Shown: positions 56,673 through 64,000 of the stretch, one piece after another
Numbering within the stretch: position 1 is the first letter of the stretch
Layout of the letters: every line of letters begins with the position of its first letter
DNA from: Bacillus piscicola
GTDB lineage: Bacteria > Bacillota > Bacilli > Bacillales > Marinococcaceae
Assembly (NCBI RefSeq): GCF_022458745.1
Contig: NZ_JAJJJF010000003.1
Span: 1-64,000, forward strand
Length of the DNA: 64,000 nucleotides
Direction of reading: 5' to 3'
Translations under genes and position numbers: made by a program
The notes under the pieces: model-generated
What the model was told of the DNA's origin: nothing
Database searches by the model: none
Seen by the model: the letters and a program-made list of their open reading frames with translations, nothing else

Positions 56673-58016
56673 GTGAATGAAAAAAACGAACAATGGTCAT
56701 CTAAACTAGGTTTTATTTTGTCATCTGCAGGAGCTGCCGTCGGGCTTGGAGCAATCTGGAAATTTCCTTATGTTACGGGAATGAGCGGCGGCGGGGCCTT
56801 CTTTCTTATTTTTATTCTATTCACCGTTTTAATCGGCCTTCCACTACTTATCTCTGAATTTATTATTGGAAGAGGCTCTGGAAAAGAAGCGATTAGTGCA
56901 TACAAAAAACTTGCTCCTGACAGTTTGTGGGTCTGGGTAGGACGGCTTGGCGTACTTGGATGTTTTTTACTGCTTTCCTTTTACAGTGTCGTTGGCGGCT
57001 GGGTTCTCATTTACAGCGCGATGTCCATCCCTGGCCAAGTTATTAATGACAGTGCCGATTATCCGGCGTTATTCGGAGCAGTTACCGGTTCCCCATCAGT
57101 TACTTTGCTAGGTCTTTTGCTGTTCACTCTCATAAACGTGCTCGTCATTTCGTTGGGTGTCCGGAACGGAATTGAAAAAGCAAACCGGTACATGATGCCG
57201 CTTTTATTTCTGTTCTTTATCATTATCGTCATACGTTCCTTAACACTAGAGGGCGCGATGGAAGGTGTGACATTTTTCTTGGCACCGGACTTTTCAAAAA
57301 TTACTGGTGAATCAATCTTATATGCACTAGGGCAGTCATTTTTCTCTCTTGCTGTTGGTTTTTCGTGCTTAGTTACCTACAGTTCTTATTTAAAAAGAGA
57401 TGTCAATATCGTTTCATCTGCAAGCTCCGTCGTTGGAATGAATATATTCATCTCTTTATTAGCAGGGCTTGCTATCTTTCCGGTCGTATTTGCTTTTGGG
57501 TATGAGCCGGCAGAAGGGCCAGGGCTCCTGTTTATGGTGCTGCCGTCTGTCTTTGCCGAAATTCCACTCGGGCAACTATTTCTCAGTTTATTTTTACTGT
57601 TGTTCCTATTTGCAACTCTGACCTCTTCCTTTAGCTTATATGAAATCATCGTTGCCGCTTTCACGGCTAATGGAAAATGGACACGAAAAGGGGTAACATG
57701 GCTTGCAGGAGTTATTATTTTTCTGGCTGCCATTCCTTCCGCGCTATCGTCCAGTACACTTTCGAACTTTATGATTTTTAATAATAGCGTGTTCGACGCA
57801 ACCGATTATCTTGTAAGTAATATCTTGCTTCCACTTGGAAGCCTGCTCATTGCCTTCTTTATCATTCATCGAATGAGCAAGCCCCTAGTGAAGGAGGAGT
57901 TCCAGCTCAACAATAGCGGCTATCCATTCCTGTATGGAAGCTGGCGTGTATTAATGTCTGTGGTTGTTCCGCTTACGATTATTGTTGTCTTTTTAAATAT
58001 CTTAGGTTTTATATAA
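56673..58016 (+). CDS. Sodium-dependent NSS/SNF family transporter
   Basis: A 447-residue protein with the Na+-dependent neurotransmitter symporter signature SAGAAVGLGAIWKFPYVTGMSGGGAFF. It has about eleven to twelve helices in a LeuT-like fold. Its place between kynA and kynB suggests it imports tryptophan, or carries kynurenine, but that is inferred. The chosen start is the GTG at 56673 with GGGGGAA upstream; an ATG at 56646 lacks a site. Confidence 0.92.
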   Translation: MNEKNEQWSSKLGFILSSAGAAVGLGAIWKFPYVTGMSGGGAFFLIFILFTVLIGLPLLISEFIIGRGSGKEAISAYKKLAPDSLWVWVGRLGVLGCFLLLSFYSVVGGWVLIYSAMSIPGQVINDSADYPALFGAVTGSPSVTLLGLLLFTLINVLVISLGVRNGIEKANRYMMPLLFLFFIIIVIRSLTLEGAMEGVTFFLAPDFSKITGESILYALGQSFFSLAVGFSCLVTYSSYLKRDVNIVSSASSVVGMNIFISLLAGLAIFPVVFAFGYEPAEGPGLLFMVLPSVFAEIPLGQLFLSLFLLLFLFATLTSSFSLYEIIVAAFTANGKWTRKGVTWLAGVIIFLAAIPSALSSSTLSNFMIFNNSVFDATDYLVSNILLPLGSLLIAFFIIHRMSKPLVKEEFQLNNSGYPFLYGSWRVLMSVVVPLTIIVVFLNILGFI

Positions 58017-58056
58017 GTCTACCATGATTTAGGAAAGGATAGTTGAATGGATCGTT

Positions 58057-58716
58057 ATGACAAAACAAGAATGGATTGACATTACCCAGCCGCTTACAGA
58101 TGATATCGGTCACTGGCCGGGAGATATCCCCTTCTCGTACCGGCTGACCTACCCGAAAGAACAAACCGGCTCTGTGAATATTGGGCAAATGACAACGAGC
58201 CTGCACACGGGAACACATGCTGATGCACCTTTTCATTTTGACAACGAAGGGAAGAAAATCGATGAATTAGATGTAAATATTTATATCGGCCCTACTCGCG
58301 TAGTAGATGTTACAGGTGTGAAGCGCATAGGCAGCCATGAACTGAGTCAATTTGATCTAACAGGTGTAAATCGGCTTCTTCTCCGAACAACGAAAGACCA
58401 TAATCCAAATCGTTTTCCTGCTAACGTTCCTGAAATCCAGGAAGATGCAGGTCCATTTTTAAAAGAGAAAGGAATTTTTCTGCTTGGCGTCGATGTCCCG
58501 TCGATTGATGCGCTTGACAGTAAAACGATGACTGCCCACCACTCCTTACACGCAAATGGGATTCATATTTTAGAAAATCTATTACTTGCTGGTATTAAAC
58601 CTGGCGAATATGAATTGATTGCCCTTCCCATGTTGATAAAAGGTGCAGATGGCAGCCCAGTGCGTGCTGTGATTCGTCCGCTGCGTGCGGGCAACCGCAC
58701 ACAAACCGAAGAGTAG
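58057..58716 (+). CDS. kynB: Kynurenine formamidase (arylformamidase)
   Basis: Hydrolyses N-formylkynurenine to kynurenine. The 219-residue protein is of the cyclase/KynB family, with DITQPLTDDIGHWPGD, the metal-binding HTGTHADAPFHF and MTAHHSLHANGIHILENL. It completes the set KynA-KynB-KynU, converting tryptophan to anthranilate. It starts 40 bases after the transporter gene. Confidence 0.94.
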   Translation: MTKQEWIDITQPLTDDIGHWPGDIPFSYRLTYPKEQTGSVNIGQMTTSLHTGTHADAPFHFDNEGKKIDELDVNIYIGPTRVVDVTGVKRIGSHELSQFDLTGVNRLLLRTTKDHNPNRFPANVPEIQEDAGPFLKEKGIFLLGVDVPSIDALDSKTMTAHHSLHANGIHILENLLLAGIKPGEYELIALPMLIKGADGSPVRAVIRPLRAGNRTQTEE

Positions 58717-58724
58717 GAAACAAG

Positions 58725-58768
58725 AAAGCCGTTATCCGTGGTTCAGTTCTATTCAGGATAACGGCTTT
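58725..58768. terminator. Terminator of the kynurenine operon
   Basis: AAAGCCGTTATCC (58725-58737) pairs perfectly with GGATAACGGCTTT (58756-58768). It separates kynB from a convergent glycosylase gene and could serve both; T-runs are short. Confidence 0.82.
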
Positions 58769-58801
58769 AAGAATTTGAAATCTGTCAATCACCTACAATT
58801 G

Positions 58802-59386
58802 TTATCTTGATACATAGGGGTTTCCCGTTTCCCAAAAACGCCATGGATAATCTTTTGCTTCACCTGCATTATCAATTCCAATCCGGGGACCGCTTGTCAC
58901 GGAAGCAGGTGGTGTTCCTTCTGCTATAAAAAGAGGCCTTTCAAAAAAAGGCCGCCCATAGTCTGCCTTTATAATCCCAAGTGCTTTTGTCAGTTTTCCA
59001 GGACCATTCGTTAAATCTTTCTTTTTTTTATCTCCTCTTCTTTCATACATCAATTCCAGGCCTTCAACTGGCTCTACTGCTCTAATCAATACTGCTTGTG
59101 GCAACCCGGGTCTTTCGCATACGACATTAACGAGACAGTGCGTATGCATCTCGTACGTATACACATAGCCTGGTTCCCCGAACATGATTTCCGTCCGCTT
59201 TGTCCGCCTGTTACCAAAACTGTGAGCGGCCTGATCATCTGGTCCTTGATACGCCTCTGTTTCAACGATCCGGCCGGCTGTCACTCCTTCCGTCGTTTCC
59301 TTGATTAATACTTGCCCCAAAAGGCTCTTCGCCATTTCAATAGTTGGTTTGTTAAAAAACGATTTCGTAACTGGCTGATAGTTCAA
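58802..59386 (-). CDS. DNA-3-methyladenine glycosylase (AAG/MPG family)
   Basis: Removes alkylated and deaminated purines. The 194-residue core includes LGQVLIKETTEGVTAGRIVETEAYQGPDDQAAHSF (catalytic Glu in ETEAY), MFGEPGYVYTYEMHTHCLVNVV and LTNGPGKLTKALGI. The long open frame to 59629 overlaps the divergent gene and is unlikely. GAAGAGGTGAG precedes a TTG at 59386 and gives the expected N-terminus, so I place the start there; an ATG at 59404 is less likely. Confidence 0.9.
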   Translation of the reverse strand: MNYQPVTKSFFNKPTIEMAKSLLGQVLIKETTEGVTAGRIVETEAYQGPDDQAAHSFGNRRTKRTEIMFGEPGYVYTYEMHTHCLVNVVCERPGLPQAVLIRAVEPVEGLELMYERRGDKKKKDLTNGPGKLTKALGIIKADYGRPFFERPLFIAEGTPPASVTSGPRIGIDNAGEAKDYPWRFWETGNPYVSR

Positions 59387-59516
59387 TCTGCTCACCTCTT
59401 CCATAAATGGCTGTTCTGTTATGTATATCATTAACCTGTTTTGCTGTACTGAAACCTTTCCTGCCCCCATATATATAAAAGGATAAGGATAATCTGTGAA
59501 AAGGCAGGTTGATATA

Positions 59517-60446
59517 ATGGCTAATAAACCCCCGCTGCTACAGGAAGGTGATACAGTTGGTATTGTGACGCTGGGAAGCCCGCTTAATCCCTCTGTAGTA
59601 AATGCTCGCGTGGAAACATTAGAAGCCATGGGACTTCGTGTTGTTTTGGGTGACTATGTATTTGAACAAGAAGGCTTTCTAGCCGGTACTTCGCGGGAAA
59701 GAGCGGCTGATTTCAATCGCATGGTAGCTGCAGACGAAGTGAAAATGATTCTTCCCTCCCGCGGAGGCGTCGGCGTGGCCGGTATTCTTCCCTATCTCGA
59801 TTATGAACGCATTAGACAGAATCCAAAAGTTGTATCCGGATATAGTGATATTACTATCTTGTTAAATGCCCTGTATCAATTTGGTAATCTTATTACATTT
59901 CATAGCTTGTTACTGATTAATTTCACCCTTAGTACGCCTGCATTTAATTTTAACCAATTTTTCAATGCGGTTTCCACATTGAATGCCCCCCGTCCAATTG
60001 AAAATCCTCCCGATATGCCGCTTGTCAGCCTTGTTCCCGGTAATGTAACAGGACCTATTGTAGGAGGGAACTTGACTTCTTTCATCGGCACTCTCGGTAC
60101 ACCGTTTGAAATAGACACACGGGGAAAAATCATCGTATTAGAGGAAACGCACGAACCAATAAATACCGTATATCGATACTTAAAACACCTTGAAATGGCA
60201 GGGAAATTTGATGATTGCCTAGGCATCGTGATGGGAGAGTGTACGGGCTGTTCTGTTTCTTACGGGGTGTCGTATGAGGAGTTGATTGCTGATTTTCTCG
60301 TTCCTTTTGGCAAACCATTACTGACAGGGCTTGCCACGGGGCATGGCCTGTTTAAAACGACTATCCCAATCGGGGCAAAAGCGAATCTAAATACGTTTGA
60401 TGGCACCTTCACCGTGTTAGAACCGACTGTAGAACTTATGGATTAA
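59517..60446 (+). CDS. S66 family LD-carboxypeptidase (LdcA/MccF-like)
   Basis: A 309-residue serine peptidase removing the terminal D-Ala from muropeptide tetrapeptides, or immunity peptidase-like. It shows LPSRGGVGVAGILPYLDY, the nucleophile Ser in SGYSDITILLNAL, the catalytic Glu in VLEETHEP and a His near TGLATGHG. No signal peptide is seen, so cytoplasmic recycling is likely. The ATG at 59517 is chosen; the GTG at 59496 is an alternative. Confidence 0.88.
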   Translation: MANKPPLLQEGDTVGIVTLGSPLNPSVVNARVETLEAMGLRVVLGDYVFEQEGFLAGTSRERAADFNRMVAADEVKMILPSRGGVGVAGILPYLDYERIRQNPKVVSGYSDITILLNALYQFGNLITFHSLLLINFTLSTPAFNFNQFFNAVSTLNAPRPIENPPDMPLVSLVPGNVTGPIVGGNLTSFIGTLGTPFEIDTRGKIIVLEETHEPINTVYRYLKHLEMAGKFDDCLGIVMGECTGCSVSYGVSYEELIADFLVPFGKPLLTGLATGHGLFKTTIPIGAKANLNTFDGTFTVLEPTVELMD

Positions 60447-60502
60447 GGTATAGCTTTTAAGTAAAAGTTTCTCCGACCTTTCTATTGATTTTTCCCTAAA
60501 AT

Positions 60503-60530
60503 GTTTAACCTCTCTTGTAAACGGTTAAAC
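60503..60530 (+). promoter_or_regulatory. Inverted repeat upstream of sodC copy 2 (operator or SigB-like promoter)
   Basis: GTTTAACC (60503-60510) and GGTTAAAC (60523-60530) are perfect inverted copies 12 bases apart. GTTTAA-N14-GGTTAA also resembles the SigB pattern GTTTAA / GGGTAT with two mismatches in the -10. Either reading is possible. Confidence 0.45.
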
Positions 60531-60563
60531 CTTGAGAGAAACATAGAAAGGGAGGACTAGTCA

Positions 60564-61238
60564 GTGAAAATTAAAACAATGCTCGCGTTTATCACAATTA
60601 TCTTGTTTGTGGCTGTGCTTACGGCTTGCGGTTCCGAAAACGACAATGCGGAAGAAAATAACACAGGTGAATCCGAAACAACAGAAGCTCCTGATGCTAT
60701 TCCTGAGGCTGCTGACGATACAGAACAAGCAGAAGAAAATAATCAACAAGAAGCAAGCATGGATGAAACGACTGACACGGAGGAGCCTATTACTGTTTCT
60801 CTGAAGAACAGCGACGGAGAAGAAATAGGAACTGCTGAGTTAGAAGAAACGGGTGAAGGGGTTGACATTCACTTAGAGGCAGCCAACCTTCCTGAAAACA
60901 GCAAACACGGCTTTCATATTCATGAGACAGGTGCTTGTGAGGCTCCTGACTTTAAATCAGCCGGTGGGCACTTCAACCCCGCAGATACTGATCACGGAAA
61001 AGAATCAGAAAACGGCCCCCATGCTGGTGATTTACCAAATATTGAGACGGATGAGAATGGGGAAGTAACGACTGACATTACTGCCGAAAATGTAACCTTA
61101 AAGCCTGGCGAAGAAAATTCTTTACTGCAAGATGAGGGTACTGCTCTTGTGATTCATTCCGGTCCAGACGACTACCAGTCACAGCCTTCTGGAGATGCAG
61201 GTGAGCGCATTGCCTGCGGTATTATTTCTAAAAGTTAA
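60564..61238 (+). CDS. sodC: Cu/Zn superoxide dismutase lipoprotein (copy 2)
   Basis: A 224-residue lipoprotein with lipobox LTAC (Cys22), a long acidic low-complexity linker (to about residue 75) and a C-terminal SOD domain. The metal ligands are complete: HGFHIHETG, GGHFNP, TDHG, GPHAGD and VIHSG, plus GDAGERIACG. It differs clearly from copy 1 in its linker and lacks the extra loops after the THAGD segment. A GTG start follows GGGAGGAC. Expected to act at the outer membrane face of the cell. Confidence 0.93.
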   Translation: MKIKTMLAFITIILFVAVLTACGSENDNAEENNTGESETTEAPDAIPEAADDTEQAEENNQQEASMDETTDTEEPITVSLKNSDGEEIGTAELEETGEGVDIHLEAANLPENSKHGFHIHETGACEAPDFKSAGGHFNPADTDHGKESENGPHAGDLPNIETDENGEVTTDITAENVTLKPGEENSLLQDEGTALVIHSGPDDYQSQPSGDAGERIACGIISKS

Positions 61239-61246
61239 AGAACATC

Positions 61247-61283
61247 TTCCACTAGTGGATTGTTATTGCACTCCACTAGTGAA
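61247..61283. terminator. Hairpin between sodC copy 2 and the DUF3889 gene
   Basis: CCACTAGTGG (61249-61258) is a palindrome that also pairs with CCACTAGTG (61273-61281). It overlaps the stop codon of the convergent DUF3889 gene and has no T-run, so the call is tentative. Confidence 0.45.
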
Positions 61284-61620
61284 AGCTATCCCCATATGCA
61301 GCCTCGCGCTCCATTTCATCAAAATACACATCGACCGGTTTTTCCGTTTGTGGATTCATTAATACGTAGACATTCACTATCTTTTCTTCGCCTCCCTTTT
61401 TTACTGCCATTGTATACGTATATTGATTTCTCATAGTGGAAATAGCATGTTCTCCCTCATAGGAGTAAGTGACCAGTTTATAGTCTGGATATTCTTCTAA
61501 AATTTGTTTAGCGGCGAGCTCCCCCCATTTCTCGTGATCTGGCTGATCATAACCATCCGCCATAAACAAGTGCGCCACCCAAACCCCGTATACGAACAGT
61601 CGAACAACATACATACACAT
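61276..61620 (-). CDS. DUF3889 domain protein, probably exported
   Basis: A 114-residue protein with an N-terminal hydrophobic helix (VVRLFVYGVWVAHLFMADG) and a core matching DUF3889: HEKWGELAAKQILEEYPDYKLVTYSYEGE and VNVYVLMNPQTEKPVDVYF. No function is known. AAGGAGGACG sets the ATG at 61620. Confidence 0.75.
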   Translation of the reverse strand: MCMYVVRLFVYGVWVAHLFMADGYDQPDHEKWGELAAKQILEEYPDYKLVTYSYEGEHAISTMRNQYTYTMAVKKGGEEKIVNVYVLMNPQTEKPVDVYFDEMEREAAYGDSFH

Positions 61621-61734
61621 CGTCCTCCTTCCTTCCCTCATTTTTTCTTGTTACCGCTAAATTATGCACACTGACACACTTTTTACTTTCTTTTGAATAG
61701 GCTGATGACAGCTAATAAAGAAGGAAGTGAAAAA

Positions 61735-62349
61735 ATGGACAATTTTTATCAACGTCTTCCCGTTCAGGTACAGACACATGCTGTCACAACTTCCAACATA
61801 TCTGTTTTCTTTCCCTATCTGTTGCTGTATCATCCGAGCACGCAGCAAAAGTTAAACAATGTCATTCATCAAAAGGTGAATTCTCTTTTTCAGGAATTGA
61901 ATGACATGGGCTATTATGAACCTGGGGTGACAGAACTTATCGGTAATTACGAAATTAAAAACAATCAACAAGGAATCGTTAGCTTTACATTTTCCTTATT
62001 TGCCAATAAACCAGGTCTTGCTCACCCAGTTGAGTTGATGAATTCGCTAACAGCTAATGTGAACACTGGAGAGGTTTACCAATTGCATGAGTTATTCAAG
62101 CCAGGAAGCAATGCCAATGAACGGATAAATACCTTAATAGAAGCACAGATTAAAGAAAGACAGATACCGGTTTTAGAAGAATTCCCGGGTATTTCTGCAA
62201 ATCAAAAATTTTATGTAGCCGATCAAGTACTTGTTGTTTATTTTGATAAATATGAAATTACACCCGGCTATGTTGGCTTTCCAACGTTTCCGATTCCTAT
62301 CTATCAGCTCGAGGACCTATTGAGGGAAGACAATCCTTTTTCTATATAA
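61735..62349 (+). CDS. DUF3298 domain protein (RsiV/PdaC C-terminal type), cytoplasmic
   Basis: A 204-residue protein lacking a signal peptide. It shows VTTSNISVFFPYLLLY and LAHPVELMNSLTANVNTGEVYQLHELF. FYVADQVLVVYFDKYEITPGYVG-FPIPI follows, the DUF3298/RsiV extracellular-domain pattern. In RsiV this domain binds lysozyme, but here it is not membrane anchored. The ATG at 61735 follows GAAGGAAGTG. Function is unknown. Confidence 0.7.
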   Translation: MDNFYQRLPVQVQTHAVTTSNISVFFPYLLLYHPSTQQKLNNVIHQKVNSLFQELNDMGYYEPGVTELIGNYEIKNNQQGIVSFTFSLFANKPGLAHPVELMNSLTANVNTGEVYQLHELFKPGSNANERINTLIEAQIKERQIPVLEEFPGISANQKFYVADQVLVVYFDKYEITPGYVGFPTFPIPIYQLEDLLREDNPFSI

Positions 62350-62414
62350 GCCGCTTCCGTAACCATCTCCACAAATGATACAATATAGTAAAATCATAAA
62401 TCGACGGAGGAACT

Positions 62415-62864
62415 ATGTTAACTTTTGAAGAAAAACTGCGCATTATTGAATCATTTCCTGAATTAGAGAAAAAGGAAGTTTCCCTTGGTCGGGTAAATTT
62501 CCACTATGCGGAGAGTGAAATGGATAAAAAGAATGTTGTCTATCACCTCCACCCAAACGGCAATGGATTTGTTTATGCTAAGTTGCTTGATGGCTACAAC
62601 ACGGATGAAAAAGGAATGGTGAACATTCGTGACTTTTCGGAATCCGAACTTCGTGATATCGTTCAGGCTTCCATTGAGTCACTAACAGTTGGGGACGAAG
62701 AATTTTTTATGGAAGAATGGGTCAATCAAGATGACCACATGCTGGTGCTTATCCGAGAAGAAGACACTTGGAACATTTACGCCGGAGTCGATCTTGACGG
62801 TACCTTTAACTCCTACGGGGAAGCGGCTGATTTTCTTGATCAAGAGGGGTTCCACCGGGCATGA
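62415..62864 (+). CDS. Conserved-type hypothetical protein, 149 aa
   Basis: An acidic soluble protein of 149 residues (FEEKLRIIESFPELEKKEVSLG at the start). It has a mixed alpha/beta composition and no recognisable motif. GGAGG precedes the ATG. A strong terminator follows, so it is monocistronic. I do not recognise the family. Confidence 0.65.
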   Translation: MLTFEEKLRIIESFPELEKKEVSLGRVNFHYAESEMDKKNVVYHLHPNGNGFVYAKLLDGYNTDEKGMVNIRDFSESELRDIVQASIESLTVGDEEFFMEEWVNQDDHMLVLIREEDTWNIYAGVDLDGTFNSYGEAADFLDQEGFHRA

Positions 62865-62889
62865 TGAAATGTACACAAGTTCACCTTAT

Positions 62890-62930
62890 AAAAAGCTTGG
62901 TTTATGAGTTTTAAACCAAGCTTTTTTGAT
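62890..62930 (+). terminator. Terminator of the 149-residue protein gene
   Basis: AAAAAGCTTGGTTT (62891-62904) pairs perfectly with AAACCAAGCTTTTT, followed by T residues. Confidence 0.93.
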
Positions 62931-63006
62931 TCTTCCCAAGTGTAAAAAGAGATGAATCTCAAAATATGTACATAATATACTAACAAATAAATTGGGGGTG
63001 ATATAG

Positions 63007-63220
63007 GTGTCAAAGCCACAAGAGAAAATATAATATGTACGAGGAAGCCAGGGTCAAAGAGCATTGGATTGTAGACCCGGCTTATGAAATTGTTGACGTT
63101 TTCGTACTTGTAGATGAATCATTTCACCGTAAAGATGTATTCACCAAACAAGACAGGGTGTCTGTAAGTGGATTTGGTGATTTCGCTATTAATTTAAGTC
63201 AAGTATTCGAAAGCACTTGA
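63007..63220 (+). pseudogene. Internally deleted Uma2 (DUF820) family endonuclease gene
   Basis: A GTG at 63007, preceded by GGGGGTGAT, opens SKPQEKI, the usual start of Uma2 proteins, and then meets a stop (TAA at 63031). In another frame, from about 63023, the sequence continues as a Uma2 C-terminal half: KRKYNMYEEARVKEHWIVDP, then EIVDVFVLVD and VSVSGFGDFAINLSQVF. The whole middle of the roughly 190-residue protein (about 110 residues) is missing. It is therefore a relic. Confidence 0.75.
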
Positions 63221-63298
63221 GCGGGCATGAAGCATTCAATTAGATCATTAGTAGCCCTTTACAAATTGGAATACACTCTGACCCAGCCTCATGTTTCT

Positions 63299-64000
63299 TC
63301 ATTGAGTCTTAATTCGAAAAATCTGTCGGGGACGCCCTGCTTTTGGCGCTTCCTTTCCAATAATTTCAGCAAGCCCATGTGTAACCAGACTATTTAAGAT
63401 TCTTCGTGCGTTACGTTCCGTCATTTTTAACCATTCCGCAATAATAGAGGCTGTAAGGATATTGTCCCCGTAATTTTTTTGCACGGATAACATTTTATTA
63501 TAGGTAGTAATTGTTACCCCAGCTTTCTCCAGCTGAGCGTTAATTTCTTTGTTTTCTGTTCGATATTCAAACGAAATATTCTGCCTTTGCTGCAGCGGAC
63601 CTTCAACCCCTCCCTTGTTATCAACCAAAAATGCACAGAAATCACCATAAAGCTGAGCATGATACAAGGCTACACGAGCATTTTCTTCAGCTGCAAGAGC
63701 CGAATCTCCATAACCAATCCCGATGTGAGAGGGGTAATCCGTTATTAACGCCAGCTGCTCAAGCAAGGAAATCGCTTCAGATTCATACTGTTCAATCGAG
63801 CCTCTTGTTGAAAAAATAATGAATTTTCCAATACCAAGAGCCGCAAACGATCCTGTAACCGTTTCTGCGTAATCAATGATTGACGACTGAAGCTTAAAAT
63901 TTAAACGATGGGCATCATAAGAGACCGTATGCTTGTCATCAACATTATCCATATCACCTGTTCTAATTAACATTACCGCGATCTGTGATTGTTTAAATTG
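63299..64000 (-). CDS. Transcriptional regulator, C-terminal winged HTH with cyclase-like sensor domain (partial)
   Basis: A minus-strand gene running off the right edge; at least 233 codons are present and the frame is open to the window end. Its N-terminal part holds SHIGIGYGDSALAAEENARVALYHAQLYGD, the pattern of GGDEF-superfamily nucleotide-binding domains. A C-terminal winged helix follows (ILTASIIAEWLKMTERNARRILNSLV, AGRPRQIFRI). The ATG at 63973 is internal and probably not the start. Targets unknown. Confidence 0.7.
   Translation of the reverse strand, partial: QFKQSQIAVMLIRTGDMDNVDDKHTVSYDAHRLNFKLQSSIIDYAETVTGSFAALGIGKFIIFSTRGSIEQYESEAISLLEQLALITDYPSHIGIGYGDSALAAEENARVALYHAQLYGDFCAFLVDNKGGVEGPLQQRQNISFEYRTENKEINAQLEKAGVTITTYNKMLSVQKNYGDNILTASIIAEWLKMTERNARRILNSLVTHGLAEIIGKEAPKAGRPRQIFRIKTQ

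Noticed and set aside
59387-59629. Long N-terminal extension of the DNA-3-methyladenine glycosylase
   Set aside because: It overlaps the divergent LD-carboxypeptidase gene and its ribosome site, and has no homology to glycosylases; the true start is downstream.

Overview
The window comes from a low-GC, spore-forming Bacillaceae chromosome, most likely a moderately halophilic or haloalkaliphilic species. The 16S rRNA 5' end is of Bacillus type. The order ygzB, perR, bcp, hemL, ygaE, ygaD, ygaC, sspE, fabL, mutY, yfhP, yfhH, recX, yfhF follows the yga/yfh region of Bacillus subtilis as I remember it. A gamma-type spore SASP and a PdaA cortex deacetylase indicate sporulation. Ectoine genes, three sodium/proton antiporters and very acidic lipoproteins indicate a salty habitat. 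I cannot name the species from the sequence alone.

Layout. 1-500: 5' end of a 16S gene on the minus strand with two tandem consensus promoters. 950-15400: conserved yga/yfh block covering peroxide response (PerR with its own Per box, a bacterioferritin comigratory protein), heme synthesis, fatty acid synthesis, DNA repair and recombination. It also holds a DarA-like c-di-AMP receptor, a pair of tandem paralogues of unknown role, and a folded intergenic element at about 7250-7380. 15500-18080: the ectoine operon ectABC with a clear SigA promoter. 18090-28900: small membrane and GAF proteins, PdaA, a MATE exporter, OsmC, a VLRF1-type protein, an FbpB-family small basic protein, lipase, ferritin, MsrA/MsrB, a PfpI protein and RNase H. 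29000-43400: an antiporter, lipoate ligase, MreBH, a stand-alone Fe-S PD-(D/E)XK nuclease, transporters, a 3D-domain wall protein, a lipid kinase, a CPA1 antiporter, a Cu/Zn SOD lipoprotein and TerC. 43400-53800: an ABC-F protein, CshA helicase, TopB, NhaP, a LOV-STAS protein, a cold-shock protein and RecQ. 54012-54100: tRNA-Leu(CAG). 54300-58770: a tryptophan-to-anthranilate kynurenine operon with an embedded NSS-type transporter. 58800-64000: a glycosylase, LD-carboxypeptidase, a second Cu/Zn SOD, DUF3889 and DUF3298 proteins, an internally deleted Uma2 remnant, and a regulator cut by the window end.

Two themes recur. One is salt and ion homeostasis: ectABC, the antiporters, TerC and the DarA-like protein. 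The other is oxidative damage control: PerR, Bcp, MsrAB, the ferritin-like protein, PfpI, two SodC lipoproteins, MutY and the 3-methyladenine glycosylase. I see no CRISPR array, intact insertion sequence or prophage. The strongest departures from expectation are the LOV-STAS protein, which lacks the photoactive cysteine and a flavin-contacting asparagine, and the Uma2 gene with an internal deletion. A structured intergenic element, a 34-residue membrane ORF with its own terminator, and the Cas4/AddB-like solo nuclease are also notable. Much of the rest is ordinary core genome.
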